From the NCBI GenBank assembly GCA_964651335.1, contig CAZYVT010000008.1:26782-90781 (forward strand): a DNA stretch of 64,000 nt. The letters run 5' to 3'. Below, one piece after another: positions 24,986 through 32,274 of this stretch. Under the pieces are notes generated by a model. That model made no database searches and was not told where the DNA came from. It saw nothing but the letters and a program-made list of their open reading frames with translations. Numbering within the stretch: the first letter of the stretch is position 1; each line of letters opens with the position of its first letter. Source of the DNA: 2-02-FULL-66-14 sp964651335. Lineage in GTDB: Bacteria > Pseudomonadota > Gammaproteobacteria > Burkholderiales > SG8-39. The translations under genes were made by a program, and so were the position numbers.

Positions 24986-25689
24986 GGACGATGAAGGTTG
25001 TCTTGAGGCCGATGGTCGCAGTAGTTGTTGCGCTCGTTGCACTTTTTGAGCAAGGCTGCGCCTCGCGGCCCGCGGATCCGGCCACGGCGACGCTTGCGAC
25101 ACCGTGCGACGACTGCTGGCGCGGCGTGACGAATTTTGCGAAGGTATCGCCGGCACTATGGCGTGGCTGGCAGCCCACTGCTGCGGGATTCCGCGATTTG
25201 GAGAATGCTGGGGTCCGGACAGTCATCAACTTTCGACATGATCATGATGACTCTGAACTTCTGACCGGAACGAAACTGAGGTACATCTGGATTCCAACGC
25301 GGCCTTGGAATCCAAAGGAAGATGATCTCGTGCCGTTCTTCAGGGTGATTCAGGACCCGGAAAACTGGCCTGTCTTCGTTCATTGTTGGAAAGGTGACGA
25401 CAGAGCCGGGTTCTACGTCGCCGCATATCGAATCGTCGTTGATGGATGGAGCCCCGACGACGCCATCCGGGAAATGTTCCAATTTCACTACAACCCGATC
25501 TGGTTTCGGATCCCCCGCGTCTTGCGGGACATCGACGTCGAGAGCCTCAAAGCTCGAATCGCCGCGCCATAGAGTGCATCATTGCGGATGAAACGCCGGC
25601 TAACATGCGCATGCACCTGACGAACGGGCCGGCACGGCGGTGGGCCGCCAAACGGTATCCTTGGCCCGTTCGGAAGTGATGCGCGGTCG
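24980..25689 (+). mobile_element. Integron-type gene cassette 1
   Basis: A 710-bp unit bounded by the core GTTAGCC and attC1. It has a single gene (24991-25572) filling most of its length, little 5' leader and an attC-like site after the stop. Its base composition is clearly less GC-rich than the surrounding genes. No integrase is present in the window, so this is part of an integrase-less array. See the matching cassette 2. Confidence 0.65.
24991..25572 (+). CDS. Tyrosine/dual-specificity phosphatase, probable lipoprotein
   Basis: A 193-residue PTP-superfamily protein. HCWKGDDR (131-138) is the active-site HCX5R loop, with nucleophile Cys132 and Arg138; the general acid is likely an Asp in the RPWNPKEDD region (104-112). 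A hydrophobic N-terminal stretch ends in EQGC (about 20-23), which may be an imperfect lipobox, so a periplasmic or membrane-anchored location is likely. Start ATG 24991, chosen because the cassette core lies just before it; an upstream ATG at 24964 would span the core. Relatives dephosphorylate phosphotyrosine or phosphoinositides/phospholipids; the substrate is unknown. It occupies cassette 1. Confidence 0.8.
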   Translation: MKVVLRPMVAVVVALVALFEQGCASRPADPATATLATPCDDCWRGVTNFAKVSPALWRGWQPTAAGFRDLENAGVRTVINFRHDHDDSELLTGTKLRYIWIPTRPWNPKEDDLVPFFRVIQDPENWPVFVHCWKGDDRAGFYVAAYRIVVDGWSPDDAIREMFQFHYNPIWFRIPRVLRDIDVESLKARIAAP

Positions 25690-25695
25690 TTAGTC
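25598..25695 (+). other. attC1, integron recombination site (98 bp)
   Basis: The R'' core GGCTAAC (25598-25604) and the R' core GTTAGTC (25689-25695) bracket an imperfect inverted repeat. The left arm has GCGCAT and CGAACGGGCC (to 25630), and the right arm GGCCCGTTCG (25663-25672) and ATGCGC (25679-25684). The left arm has an extra base beside the CAC motif, like the extrahelical bases of real attC sites. A small hairpin fills the loop. The next cassette begins TTAGTC. Confidence 0.75.
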
Positions 25696-26593
25696 GCCTC
25701 CCTGCGCACAATGAGGAACGGAACATGCTGAATCATCAGCACTCACGACTTGCCCGCGGTTCCAGTACCGTAACCTACTGACTCATGGCTTCATTCGGCA
25801 GGCACCGATCGGAGCACGCGTGATTTTCGAGTTAATCGAAGACACCACGAAGCTGGTGCTCATCGTCGCCAGTCTCTATCTCGCGCTCGGTGCGTATGTG
25901 CGCCGCAAGCAGCCGGCGTGGTCCAAACCTCTTGGGAAACGCCGTTTGGCCATTCTGTTGGTGCTCGTCCTCGCGGTATCCGCGATCAAAGTGAGCGAAG
26001 ATGTGCTCGGCGGAGAATCAGGACCGATCGACGAGGCCATCTTGATGTTCATCCGCAGTCACGTTCCGAGCACAGTGACCGGGTTCTTCGAAGCGGTCAC
26101 GTTTACCGGATCATCAAGAGTTCTGTTTCCACTCGCGACTGCCGCGACGATCGCGCTGATGTGTGCGAGGCGCCGCTTCGAGGCGCTACTTTTCGCAGCT
26201 TCGGTGATAAGCGGTGCGACGGTGGTTTACGTCCTCAAGTCGGTGGTTGGCCGAGCTCGGCCGGCGCTGTGGGAAACTGAGTGGTATTGGGGTTCCAGTT
26301 TTCCGAGCGGGCATACTCTCGTCGTCGCGGCATTCGCCACGGCTGCCGCTCTCTGCGTCAGCCGGATCTGGCCCGCGGCGCGCGAGTTCTCGCTATCGAT
26401 AGCGATTTTGTGGATATCTCTCGTCGCCCTTTCGCGTCTGGTGCTTGGCGTGCATTGGCCGACTGACGTATTGGCCGCTGTGTGCATCGGAGCCTTTCTG
26501 CCTCTGGCGATGAGCGTTGCGCTTGAGTTGCGTCATGCCTAACTTTGCGCTCCAGGGGACGCACCGCAAGCGGCGCGTCCCTGAGCTTTGGCG
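25690..26593 (+). mobile_element. Integron-type gene cassette 2
   Basis: A 904-bp unit running from the last bases of attC1 to the crossover in attC2. It contains one gene (PAP2 phosphatase) with a 130-bp 5' region lacking a clear long reading frame. Its own R'' differs from its 5' end (TTAGTC against TTAGGC) by one base, so it may have drifted or been recombined. Composition is less GC-rich than the flanking chromosome. Confidence 0.65.
25820..26542 (+). CDS. PAP2-family membrane phosphatase
   Basis: A 240-residue polytopic phosphatase with all three PAP2 motifs: KX6RP (Lys140, Arg147, Pro148), PSGH (162-165) and SRX5HX3D (Ser205, Arg206, His212, Asp216). About six membrane helices are predicted by eye. 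The family dephosphorylates phosphatidate, phosphatidylglycerophosphate, undecaprenyl diphosphate or similar lipids on the outer leaflet. GTG start at 25820; the TAA stop (26540-26542) lies inside the attC2 core GCCTAAC, which is common for cassette genes. It shares the cassette array with a PTP-like phosphatase. Confidence 0.88.
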   Translation: MIFELIEDTTKLVLIVASLYLALGAYVRRKQPAWSKPLGKRRLAILLVLVLAVSAIKVSEDVLGGESGPIDEAILMFIRSHVPSTVTGFFEAVTFTGSSRVLFPLATAATIALMCARRRFEALLFAASVISGATVVYVLKSVVGRARPALWETEWYWGSSFPSGHTLVVAAFATAAALCVSRIWPAAREFSLSIAILWISLVALSRLVLGVHWPTDVLAAVCIGAFLPLAMSVALELRHA

Positions 26594-26599
26594 TTGGGC
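26537..26599 (+). other. attC2, integron recombination site (63 bp)
   Basis: R'' GCCTAAC (26537-26543) and R' GTTGGGC (26593-26599) fit the RYYYAAC and GTTRRRY consensus. Between them GCTCCAGGGGACGC pairs with GCGTCCCTGAGC (one unpaired base), and ACCGC-AA-GCGG closes the top of the hairpin. The short arm and small loop are typical of attC sites. The R' half belongs to a following cassette (TTGGGC...). Confidence 0.8.
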
Positions 26600-26623
26600 G
26601 TGTTCGAGGTCATAGGAGTAGGC

Positions 26624-26674
26624 ATGGCTCAACACAAGGCTGAAAGCATCGGCGCCCCGAACTGGAAGTTCTAG
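26624..26674 (+). CDS. 16-residue mini-ORF after attC2 (truncated cassette gene candidate)
   Basis: ATG at 26624 with AGGAG five bases upstream opens a 16-codon frame (MAQHKAESIGAPNWKF) ending TAG at 26672. It starts 31 bases after the crossover of attC2, where a third cassette should begin. The stop is shared, on the opposite strand, with that of the phosphatidyltransferase gene, so the right end of the cassette may be the point where chromosome DNA resumes. It may be non-functional. Confidence 0.35.
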   Translation: MAQHKAESIGAPNWKF

Positions 26675-27247
26675 GTCCGCTTCCCACGCGCGGCGCGCTC
26701 CCGCCGCAAATGCCACCAGGAAGGAATGTCCGGCCGCCAACGGTCGAGCGCGCGCGTGATCGCGATTTCCTCCGCCGCTTCCACGAGCAGGAACAGCGCG
26801 CCCACGCGGAACGGCCAGGACCAGTGCCAGCCGAGCATCAGCAGCACCGACGCCGCCATGTAGACCGCCAGCGATTTCGCGAGCCGGGTGTGGTAGCTCG
26901 GCAGCCGCCGGAACTTCGCGAACGCGTGGGCCCGCGGCACGACCAGCGCGATGACCAGCAGGACGACCCAGACCGCTTCGCGCTTCAGGACATCCGGCCA
27001 TAGCCAGGCAACGCTCAGCGGAATGGTGAGCATCAGGCCCCTATCGGCCAGGCTGTCGAGCCGCGCACCACGGGCGGATTCCTGCCTCAGCTCGCGGGCC
27101 AGCGGGCCGTCGATCGCGTCGGTGGCCCAGGCCGCCGCGAGCAGCCATAAGAAAGGCTTTGTGCAGATCCAGCGCGGCCAGCGCGAGCAGGACGGGGATC
27201 GCGGCCAGGCGCAGGTAGCACAGCAGGTTGGCGACGGTGAGCTTGAT
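26671..27247 (-). pseudogene. CDP-alcohol phosphatidyltransferase, frameshifted
   Basis: The C-terminal frame (to 26671) has the family signature DGPLARELRQESARGARLDS (D-G-x2-A-R-x8-G-x3-D), used to transfer a phosphatidyl group from CDP-diacylglycerol to an alcohol. The N-terminal membrane helix (IKLTVANLLCYLRLAAIPVL) is in another frame, and the two join at an extra base near 27148, in minus-strand TTTCTTATGG where TTTCTTTGG would restore KAFLWLLAAAW. No normal start codon is found before 27247, only a TTG at about 27304. It lies directly after the cassette array. Either a real pseudogene or a sequence error. Confidence 0.75.
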
Positions 27248-27520
27248 GGCCGGACTCCCTTGAGTGAGCCGGGTGATAATGGGCCGACCGGTCGGCCACG
27301 GCAAACGATACCCGCCGAACCGGAGGTAAGGAAGGCAATCCATGCGCACATTGTTCCTCGGCACTACCGCGTGTCCCACACCGTGCTGACCACCATTCAG
27401 GGGTCACGTCGTAGCTGCCTGGGCCGTCCTCGAGCGGCTTCCGTTCCCCATCGCCGGGAACGCGCGCCGGGAGGCCCCTCGGACAACGAGGAGTTATCCC
27501 CTCATGCTCCCCTTAGCTTG

Positions 27521-27877
27521 TCAGGCAGCCCGTTTCTCGATCGGCTTTACTGCGATCCGAAGGCCCGTAGCCTTCAGTACGGCGCTGAGACTCCGAAGTT
27601 CTGGATTGCCGGACTTGGAGAGCATCTTGTACGTCGCCTCGCGCGTGAGACGCGCTTTGCGGGCGATCCTGGCGACGCCGCCTTGTGCCTTGGCCACCTG
27701 GCGCAGCGCGAGCATGATCGCGGCTTGGTCTCCCTCCTCAAGTACGGCTTCGAGGTACGCCGCGGCTTCGGCCGGGGCCTTCAGCCGCTCGATCAGCCAG
27801 GGTTCATAGGGAAGGCTAGGTGCCGCGCTCTTTCTTCGCGGAGCGCGCTTTGAAATCTTCGAAATAGGCTTTGGCAC
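27521..27877 (-). CDS. HigA/RelB-like antitoxin (addiction-module antidote family)
   Basis: A 118-residue protein with a lambda-repressor-type helix-turn-helix. The C-terminal core (LPYEPWLIERL, AAYLEAVLEEGDQAAIMLALR and LTREATYKMLSKSGNPEL) matches the TIGR02684 antidote family, which pairs with a TIGR02683 RelE-like toxin. The conserved core begins near residue 23 (27810), but no ATG is available there, so translation may begin at GTG 27877 inside the relic toxin gene. Its toxin is deleted (see 27816-27967), so it now stands alone; it may act as a regulator or anti-addiction factor. Confidence 0.75.
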   Translation of the reverse strand: MPKPISKISKRAPRRKSAAPSLPYEPWLIERLKAPAEAAAYLEAVLEEGDQAAIMLALRQVAKAQGGVARIARKARLTREATYKMLSKSGNPELRSLSAVLKATGLRIAVKPIEKRAA

Positions 27878-27967
27878 GTTTAATGTCCCTTTGTTGCGTT
27901 CTCTTGTCTCCTCCGCAAAGGAGAAGCAGGATTACGTGACAGAGGTTTGGTAGTAGCGAAGTTCCAT
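27816..27967 (-). pseudogene. Remnant of a RelE/HigB-type toxin gene
   Basis: On the minus strand an ATG at 27967 encodes MELRYYQTSV, an N-terminus typical of the TIGR02683 toxin. A second frame encodes LLLCGGDKRTQQRDIKRAKA and then a C-terminus ending at TAG 27816, which is the conserved end of the same toxin. The two pieces are joined out of frame (start and stop differ by 149 bases) and about half of the normal chain is missing. It lies directly before the antitoxin on the same strand, as expected for this toxin-antitoxin type. Confidence 0.78.
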
Positions 27968-28029
27968 GGCGATGGTAATTTATAGTTCACAGGACCGTCA
28001 AGAGACTTGTTATGCGCAAGGCCGATTGC

Positions 28030-28461
28030 TCAAACCAGTGTCGCCAGATTCCTTCCGGTCGCGCCCTTCACCGCGGAAAGCGCGATGCCGGAATCGAACG
28101 TCACCAAGCGTCCGTTGTGTTTGAGCGCCAATGCCAGCAAATAGGTGTCGGTAATCTGCCGCGCGCTGTGTACCCGCGAGCCGTCCACGATCTGCCGGTC
28201 AACGATGGAAGTGTCGTCGGGCCAGAATAAGTGGGCGGAATGGTCCAGCGCGTCGCGCAACCGTTCGATGATCTGGGCTGCGGGCCGCGCGCCGGGATAG
28301 TTTGCCTGCGACATGATGCGGATGCACCCGTTCTGCGTGATTGGGCAAGACGCCCAGCCGTGCTTGATGTTGGCCTTCAACCAGGACAATGCCGTTTCGT
28401 GGTGCGGGTGCGCCTGGTCGAGGAGCGCGATCAAAACGTTGACGTCGAGCAGCGCGCGCAT
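28030..28461 (-). CDS. PIN-domain toxin, VapC-like ribonuclease
   Basis: A 143-residue PIN-domain protein. The acidic metal-binding residues appear as Asp6 (MRALLDVN), Glu22 (HHETALSW), Asp105 (ITDTYLLALAL) and Asp123 (VTFDSG). VapC toxins cleave tRNA or rRNA. The start is ATG at 28461, 53 bp downstream of the antitoxin stop rather than the usual overlap. It forms the pair with the antitoxin at 28515-28754. Specificity is unknown. Confidence 0.86.
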   Translation of the reverse strand: MRALLDVNVLIALLDQAHPHHETALSWLKANIKHGWASCPITQNGCIRIMSQANYPGARPAAQIIERLRDALDHSAHLFWPDDTSIVDRQIVDGSRVHSARQITDTYLLALALKHNGRLVTFDSGIALSAVKGATGRNLATLV

Positions 28462-28514
28462 CCGGTGCCTTGCTCCTGGGAGGGGGTAACGCGGGAACCC
28501 GGGTTCCCCTGTTC

Positions 28515-28754
28515 CTAGTACTCGCCGTCTTCGCGCAGCTTGTTGATCAGCTCGTTGCTGACGATCCGCCCTTCTTTGGGAAATGGCCGGAAGCCGTAAA
28601 TCGCTTTCGGCTCACGTGCCGTCAATGCCGCGGCACCCGTCAGCCCTTTGCGCGCGAGCTCGGAAATGACTTGCCCGGCCGTCTTCTTTTCTCGCCGCGC
28701 CAGATCTTTGGCCGCGAACAGTACGTCTTCTTCGATATCGAGCGTGGTGCGCAT
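28515..28754 (-). CDS. VapB-like antitoxin
   Basis: A 79-residue DNA-binding antitoxin of the ribbon-helix-helix type. MRTTLDIEEDVLFAAKDLAR fits the N-terminal beta strand and first helix, and the rest carries a flexible toxin-binding tail (EPKAIYGFRPFPKEGR). The start is taken as ATG 28754 because this matches the family opening MRTTLDI; an upstream ATG exists but adds an atypical leader. It precedes the PIN-domain gene on the same strand and would repress the pair's promoter. Confidence 0.8.
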   Translation of the reverse strand: MRTTLDIEEDVLFAAKDLARREKKTAGQVISELARKGLTGAAALTAREPKAIYGFRPFPKEGRIVSNELINKLREDGEY

Positions 28755-28796
28755 TTTGTGATGATACTGCATCACGCATCAGATGTAAACCTGTCT

Positions 28797-30608
28797 TCAG
28801 CCAACCTTTTCCGCGGGCTTCCCCAGCCTCAGCATCGCGTAGCTGCCGGGTGCGTCTTCCAGCGGGTCATTCGGGACTCGCGCCGGGACCTTTTCACCCC
28901 CGTTGCGCGCGTCGATCCACGCTTGCCAGTCTTCCCACCATGAGCCCGGGTGCTGGGTCGCGGTCTCGAACCAGTCTTCGGGCGAATCGGGGCGCGCGTC
29001 GTTGGTCCAGTAGTGGTACTTCTTCGCCGCCGGCGGGTTGACGATGCCGGCGATGTGGCCCGAGCCGCCGAGCACGAACCTGACCTCGCCGCCGAGGTAA
29101 TTCGAGCCCTTGTAGGTGGTCTTCCACGGCGCGATGTGATCCTCGACGGTGGAGATGAAATACGCGGGGATCCTCACCTTGGAAAGATCGATCGGCACGC
29201 CGGCGAGCGTGATGCCGCCTGGCGTGCCGAGCAGGTTCTTCATGTACATGTTGCGCAGGTAGAAGCTGTGCATCCGCGCCGGCATGCGCGTGGAATCCGA
29301 GTTCCAGTACAGCAGGTCGAACGGAAACGGATCCTTGCCGAGCAGGTAATTGTTGATCACGAACGACCACACCAGGTCATTGGCGCGCAGCAGATTGAAG
29401 GTGCCCGCCATCTCCGAGCCTTCGAGAAAACCGCGCTCGTTCATCTTCTTCTCGAGGCTCTGCACCTGCTGCTCGTCGATGAACACGCCCAACTCTCCCG
29501 GCGCGGAGAAATCGAGCAGGCTGACGAAGAACGTCGCGCAGCCGACGCGATCCGAGTCGCCTTTCTCCTCACGGGCCGCGAGGTAAGCGAGCGTGCAGCC
29601 CAGCAGCGTGCCGCCGAGGCAGTAGCCGATGAAGTTGATCTTGCGCTCGCCGGTCGCCTGCTCCACGGCATCGAGCGCGGCGAGCGTACCCTCGAGCATG
29701 TAGTCCTCGAACCCCTTCTGCGCCAGGCCCGCGTCCGGATTCACCCAGGACACGACAAATACGGTATGCCCCTGGTCGGTCGCCCATTTGATGAACGAGT
29801 TCCTTTCGCGCAGGTCGAGGATGTAGTACTTGTTGATCCACGGCGGAATGATGACCAGCGGCCGCCGGTACACTTCCCTGGTCGTCGGCGAGAACTGGAT
29901 CAGCTGCATGAGGCCGGTCTGGAAGACAACCTTCCCGGGCGTGGTGGCGACGTTTTTCCCGAGCTGGAAGGCGCTCTCGTCGGTCATGCTGATCCGCAGC
30001 TGGCCCTCGCCCTTCTCGATGTCGGCGAGCAGGTTGTTGAGTCCCTTGACCAGGTTCTGCCCCCCGCTCGAAACGGTTTCGCGCAACACCTGCGGGTTGG
30101 TCAGCACGAAGTTCGAAGGCGCGAGCGCGTCCACGTACTGCCGGGTGAAGAACGCGACTTTTTTCTGCGACTCTTCGGGCAGGCCGTCGACGTTCGCCAC
30201 TGCGTGCTGGATCTGGCGCGCGGTGATCAGGTAGGACTGCTTGACGAAATCGAACAGGAAGTTCGAGTTCCAGTCCTCGTCCTTGAAGCGCGAATCGCCC
30301 TTGGCCGGCTCCGCTACCGGCTTCGCCGCCATGCCGAGCATCTTCAGCCAACTCGACTGCCACAGCTTCATGTAATCGAACATCAGGTTCGCCGAGGCGC
30401 TCGCCAGCACGTACGGGTTGCCGAGCATGCGCGCATACAGGTCCATGTAGGCCTTGGCGATGCCCAGCTCGTCGGTGACGGCCGCGGAAACGCTGTTGGC
30501 GACGTGTTTCTGTGCAAACTCGCCGAGGATGCGTCCCGAGCGCTCCGCAACTTCGCGGAAGATCTGGTGCATCTGTTCCGGATTCACTCCCAGTTTCACG
30601 GCATCCAT
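28797..30608 (-). CDS. phaC: Class I poly(3-hydroxyalkanoate) synthase PhaC
   Basis: A 603-residue class I PHA synthase that polymerises hydroxyacyl-CoA into storage granules. The lipase-like box GYCLGG holds catalytic Cys330; Asp490 (STVEDHIAPW) and His518 (GGSGHIAG) complete the triad. The N-terminal PhaC_N domain occupies about 90-260. Start ATG 30608, with AAGGTGA upstream, fits family N-termini; the open frame upstream runs into the neighbouring hydrolase gene. No phaA/phaB follow, though the thiolase at 34536 could supply the precursor. It is coupled closely behind the MBL-fold gene. Confidence 0.95.
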   Translation of the reverse strand: MDAVKLGVNPEQMHQIFREVAERSGRILGEFAQKHVANSVSAAVTDELGIAKAYMDLYARMLGNPYVLASASANLMFDYMKLWQSSWLKMLGMAAKPVAEPAKGDSRFKDEDWNSNFLFDFVKQSYLITARQIQHAVANVDGLPEESQKKVAFFTRQYVDALAPSNFVLTNPQVLRETVSSGGQNLVKGLNNLLADIEKGEGQLRISMTDESAFQLGKNVATTPGKVVFQTGLMQLIQFSPTTREVYRRPLVIIPPWINKYYILDLRERNSFIKWATDQGHTVFVVSWVNPDAGLAQKGFEDYMLEGTLAALDAVEQATGERKINFIGYCLGGTLLGCTLAYLAAREEKGDSDRVGCATFFVSLLDFSAPGELGVFIDEQQVQSLEKKMNERGFLEGSEMAGTFNLLRANDLVWSFVINNYLLGKDPFPFDLLYWNSDSTRMPARMHSFYLRNMYMKNLLGTPGGITLAGVPIDLSKVRIPAYFISTVEDHIAPWKTTYKGSNYLGGEVRFVLGGSGHIAGIVNPPAAKKYHYWTNDARPDSPEDWFETATQHPGSWWEDWQAWIDARNGGEKVPARVPNDPLEDAPGSYAMLRLGKPAEKVG

Positions 30609-30612
30609 TGGT

Positions 30613-31674
30613 TCACCTTGTTGTAGTGGTTTGCGCGCCTGCAGCGCGCGCAAAGCGCGCAACACCGTCGGCGCCGACCGCGCGCGTGAGCCGTCCTTCG
30701 TAGTGCAGGTAGTGCAGATGTGCGATCGCCTCGCCCATTGCGAAGAAGATCTGGTTCGTGTCGAGGCGGCGGCGGAACAGGATCTCGAGCACGTCGGCAG
30801 CACAACGCGGCGTATCGGCGCAGGCCTCGAGAAGCTCCGCGAGCCGCGCCTGGTGGTGCGCCTCGAGCGCAGCCGTGCGCCCGTGCGCGCCGCGGAACGG
30901 CTGGCCGTGCGAGGGCAGCACCAGGGTATCGGCCGGCAGCTCGCGGTAGCGCCTGATCGAGTCGAGAAACAGCTTCAGCGGATTGGCCCAGGGGTCGACG
31001 GGGCGCACCGCAACATTGGTCGAAATCCTGGGCAGCAGCATGTCGCCGGAAATGAGCACCTTGAGCTCTTCGCAGTAGAGCGAGGCATGCTCGGGCGCGT
31101 GTCCGTGGCCGACCATCACCCGCCACGAGCTGCCGCCAATCGCGATCCCCTCACCGTCGAGCAAGCGCCGGTGCGCATCTGGAAAATCCGGTACCAGCCT
31201 GCGGTAGAGATCTCCGCGCATGAGCAGCGTCGCGCCGCGCGCCTCGTCGATGCCGTTGGCATGGAACAGCGCCACTTGGGACGCCGTAGAGTAGCCCGCG
31301 CTGCCGCTGCGCGCGGCATGTGCGGTGAGATACTCGCCGCGGGTCATCCACAGCGGGACGCCGAAGCGCTGGCAAAGCCATGCGGCATTGCCGGCGTGGT
31401 CCGGGTGGTAATGCGTAACCAGCACCCTCCGTACCGGACGGCCGCCCAAGGTGGTCGCGCAAACAGTTTCCCAGGCAGCTCGGGTGGCCTGGTCGGCGAT
31501 GCCGCTGTCGATGATCGTCCAGCCGCCGTCGTCCTCGAGCAACCACAGGTTGATGTGATCGAGCTCAAACGGCAGTCCCATGCGAATCCAGAACACACCA
31601 GGCGAGACCTTGACGGCAGTTCCTGGCGCGGGAAGCGCGGCGAACGGATATTCGATGGGAGAAGCGACCGCCAT
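30613..31674 (-). CDS. Metallo-beta-lactamase-fold hydrolase
   Basis: A 353-residue MBL-fold protein. THYHPDHAG (87-95) contains the HXHXDH zinc-binding motif; further metal ligands lie in MVGHGHAPEHAS (about 187-198) and SGDMLLP. The N- and C-terminal extensions are typical of the glyoxalase-II-like group that acts on thioesters or lactones. Its stop lies 4 bp before the phaC start, so the two form an operon and the hydrolase may act on acyl-CoA or PHA-related thioesters; this is a guess. It is divergent from liuR. Confidence 0.82.
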   Translation of the reverse strand: MAVASPIEYPFAALPAPGTAVKVSPGVFWIRMGLPFELDHINLWLLEDDGGWTIIDSGIADQATRAAWETVCATTLGGRPVRRVLVTHYHPDHAGNAAWLCQRFGVPLWMTRGEYLTAHAARSGSAGYSTASQVALFHANGIDEARGATLLMRGDLYRRLVPDFPDAHRRLLDGEGIAIGGSSWRVMVGHGHAPEHASLYCEELKVLISGDMLLPRISTNVAVRPVDPWANPLKLFLDSIRRYRELPADTLVLPSHGQPFRGAHGRTAALEAHHQARLAELLEACADTPRCAADVLEILFRRRLDTNQIFFAMGEAIAHLHYLHYEGRLTRAVGADGVARFARAAGAQTTTTR

Positions 31675-31745
31675 GAGCTAAAATGGGGCGATTGTAGTGC
31701 TTTTCTTCCGCGCCGCAGCAACCGGGCGAGCCGCGGACCGCCGAC

Positions 31746-32174
31746 GTGACTACCGATACTCCCCGGGAACAGCGTGAAAAGGAACGTGCCGAGTATTCGA
31801 TCGGGGAGCTGGCGCGCGAATTCGATGTCACGCCGCGCGCAATCCGCTTCTACGAGGACCAGGGATTGCTCGCGCCGCGCCGCGACGGGCAGCGCCGCAT
31901 CTACGCGCCACGCGACCGCACGCGTCTCAAGCTCACGCTGCGCGGCAAGCGCCTCGGGCTCACGCTCTCGGAGGTCAGGGAGCTGATCGACATGTACGAA
32001 CCGGGGCGCGACGAGCGGCCGCAGCTCGAGCGTTTTCTTGCGGTCCTCGCGCAGCACCGCACCGCCCTCGAGCAGCAGCGCACCGACATCGAGGCGCAGC
32101 TCTCCGAGATCAGCACGTTCGGGAAGCGCATCCGCCAGCGGCTGGGCGGGCGCAAGCGCACCAGGGACGCCTGA
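31746..32174 (+). CDS. liuR: MerR-family regulator LiuR
   Basis: A 142-residue MerR regulator: winged helix-turn-helix (YSIGELAREFDVTPRAIRFY, 17-36, with the MerR RYYRE-type FYEDQGLL), then a coiled-coil dimerisation helix and no metal-binding Cys cluster. It is divergent from the hydrolase gene and directly before the liu genes. LiuR proteins control leucine and isovalerate breakdown, and the perfect palindrome downstream of this gene matches known LiuR sites. GTG start at 31746. Regulation of the phaC side is possible. Confidence 0.88.
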   Translation: MTTDTPREQREKERAEYSIGELAREFDVTPRAIRFYEDQGLLAPRRDGQRRIYAPRDRTRLKLTLRGKRLGLTLSEVRELIDMYEPGRDERPQLERFLAVLAQHRTALEQQRTDIEAQLSEISTFGKRIRQRLGGRKRTRDA

Positions 32175-32204
32175 CGGCCGGCGAGGGGCGCTGGATGCGC
32201 AAGA

Positions 32205-32233
32205 TTGACGTTTACGTAAACGTAAAGTAGCCT
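32205..32233 (+). promoter_or_regulatory. LiuR operator and liu promoter
   Basis: ACGTTTACGTAAACGT (32208-32223) is a perfect 16-bp palindrome that matches the core of the LiuR recognition site. TTGACG (32205-32210) with TAGCCT 17 bases later (32228-32233) makes a promoter in which the operator covers the -35 element and spacer, as expected for control of the liu operon beginning at 32275. Confidence 0.8.
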
Positions 32234-32274
32234 TGCCCGGCCGTGAACGCCCCCGACACGCCGCAGTGAGCGCG

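Noticed and set aside
27352..27520. A further toxin gene after the antitoxin
   Set aside because: No open frame with a toxin-like sequence was seen; the toxin remnant lies upstream instead.
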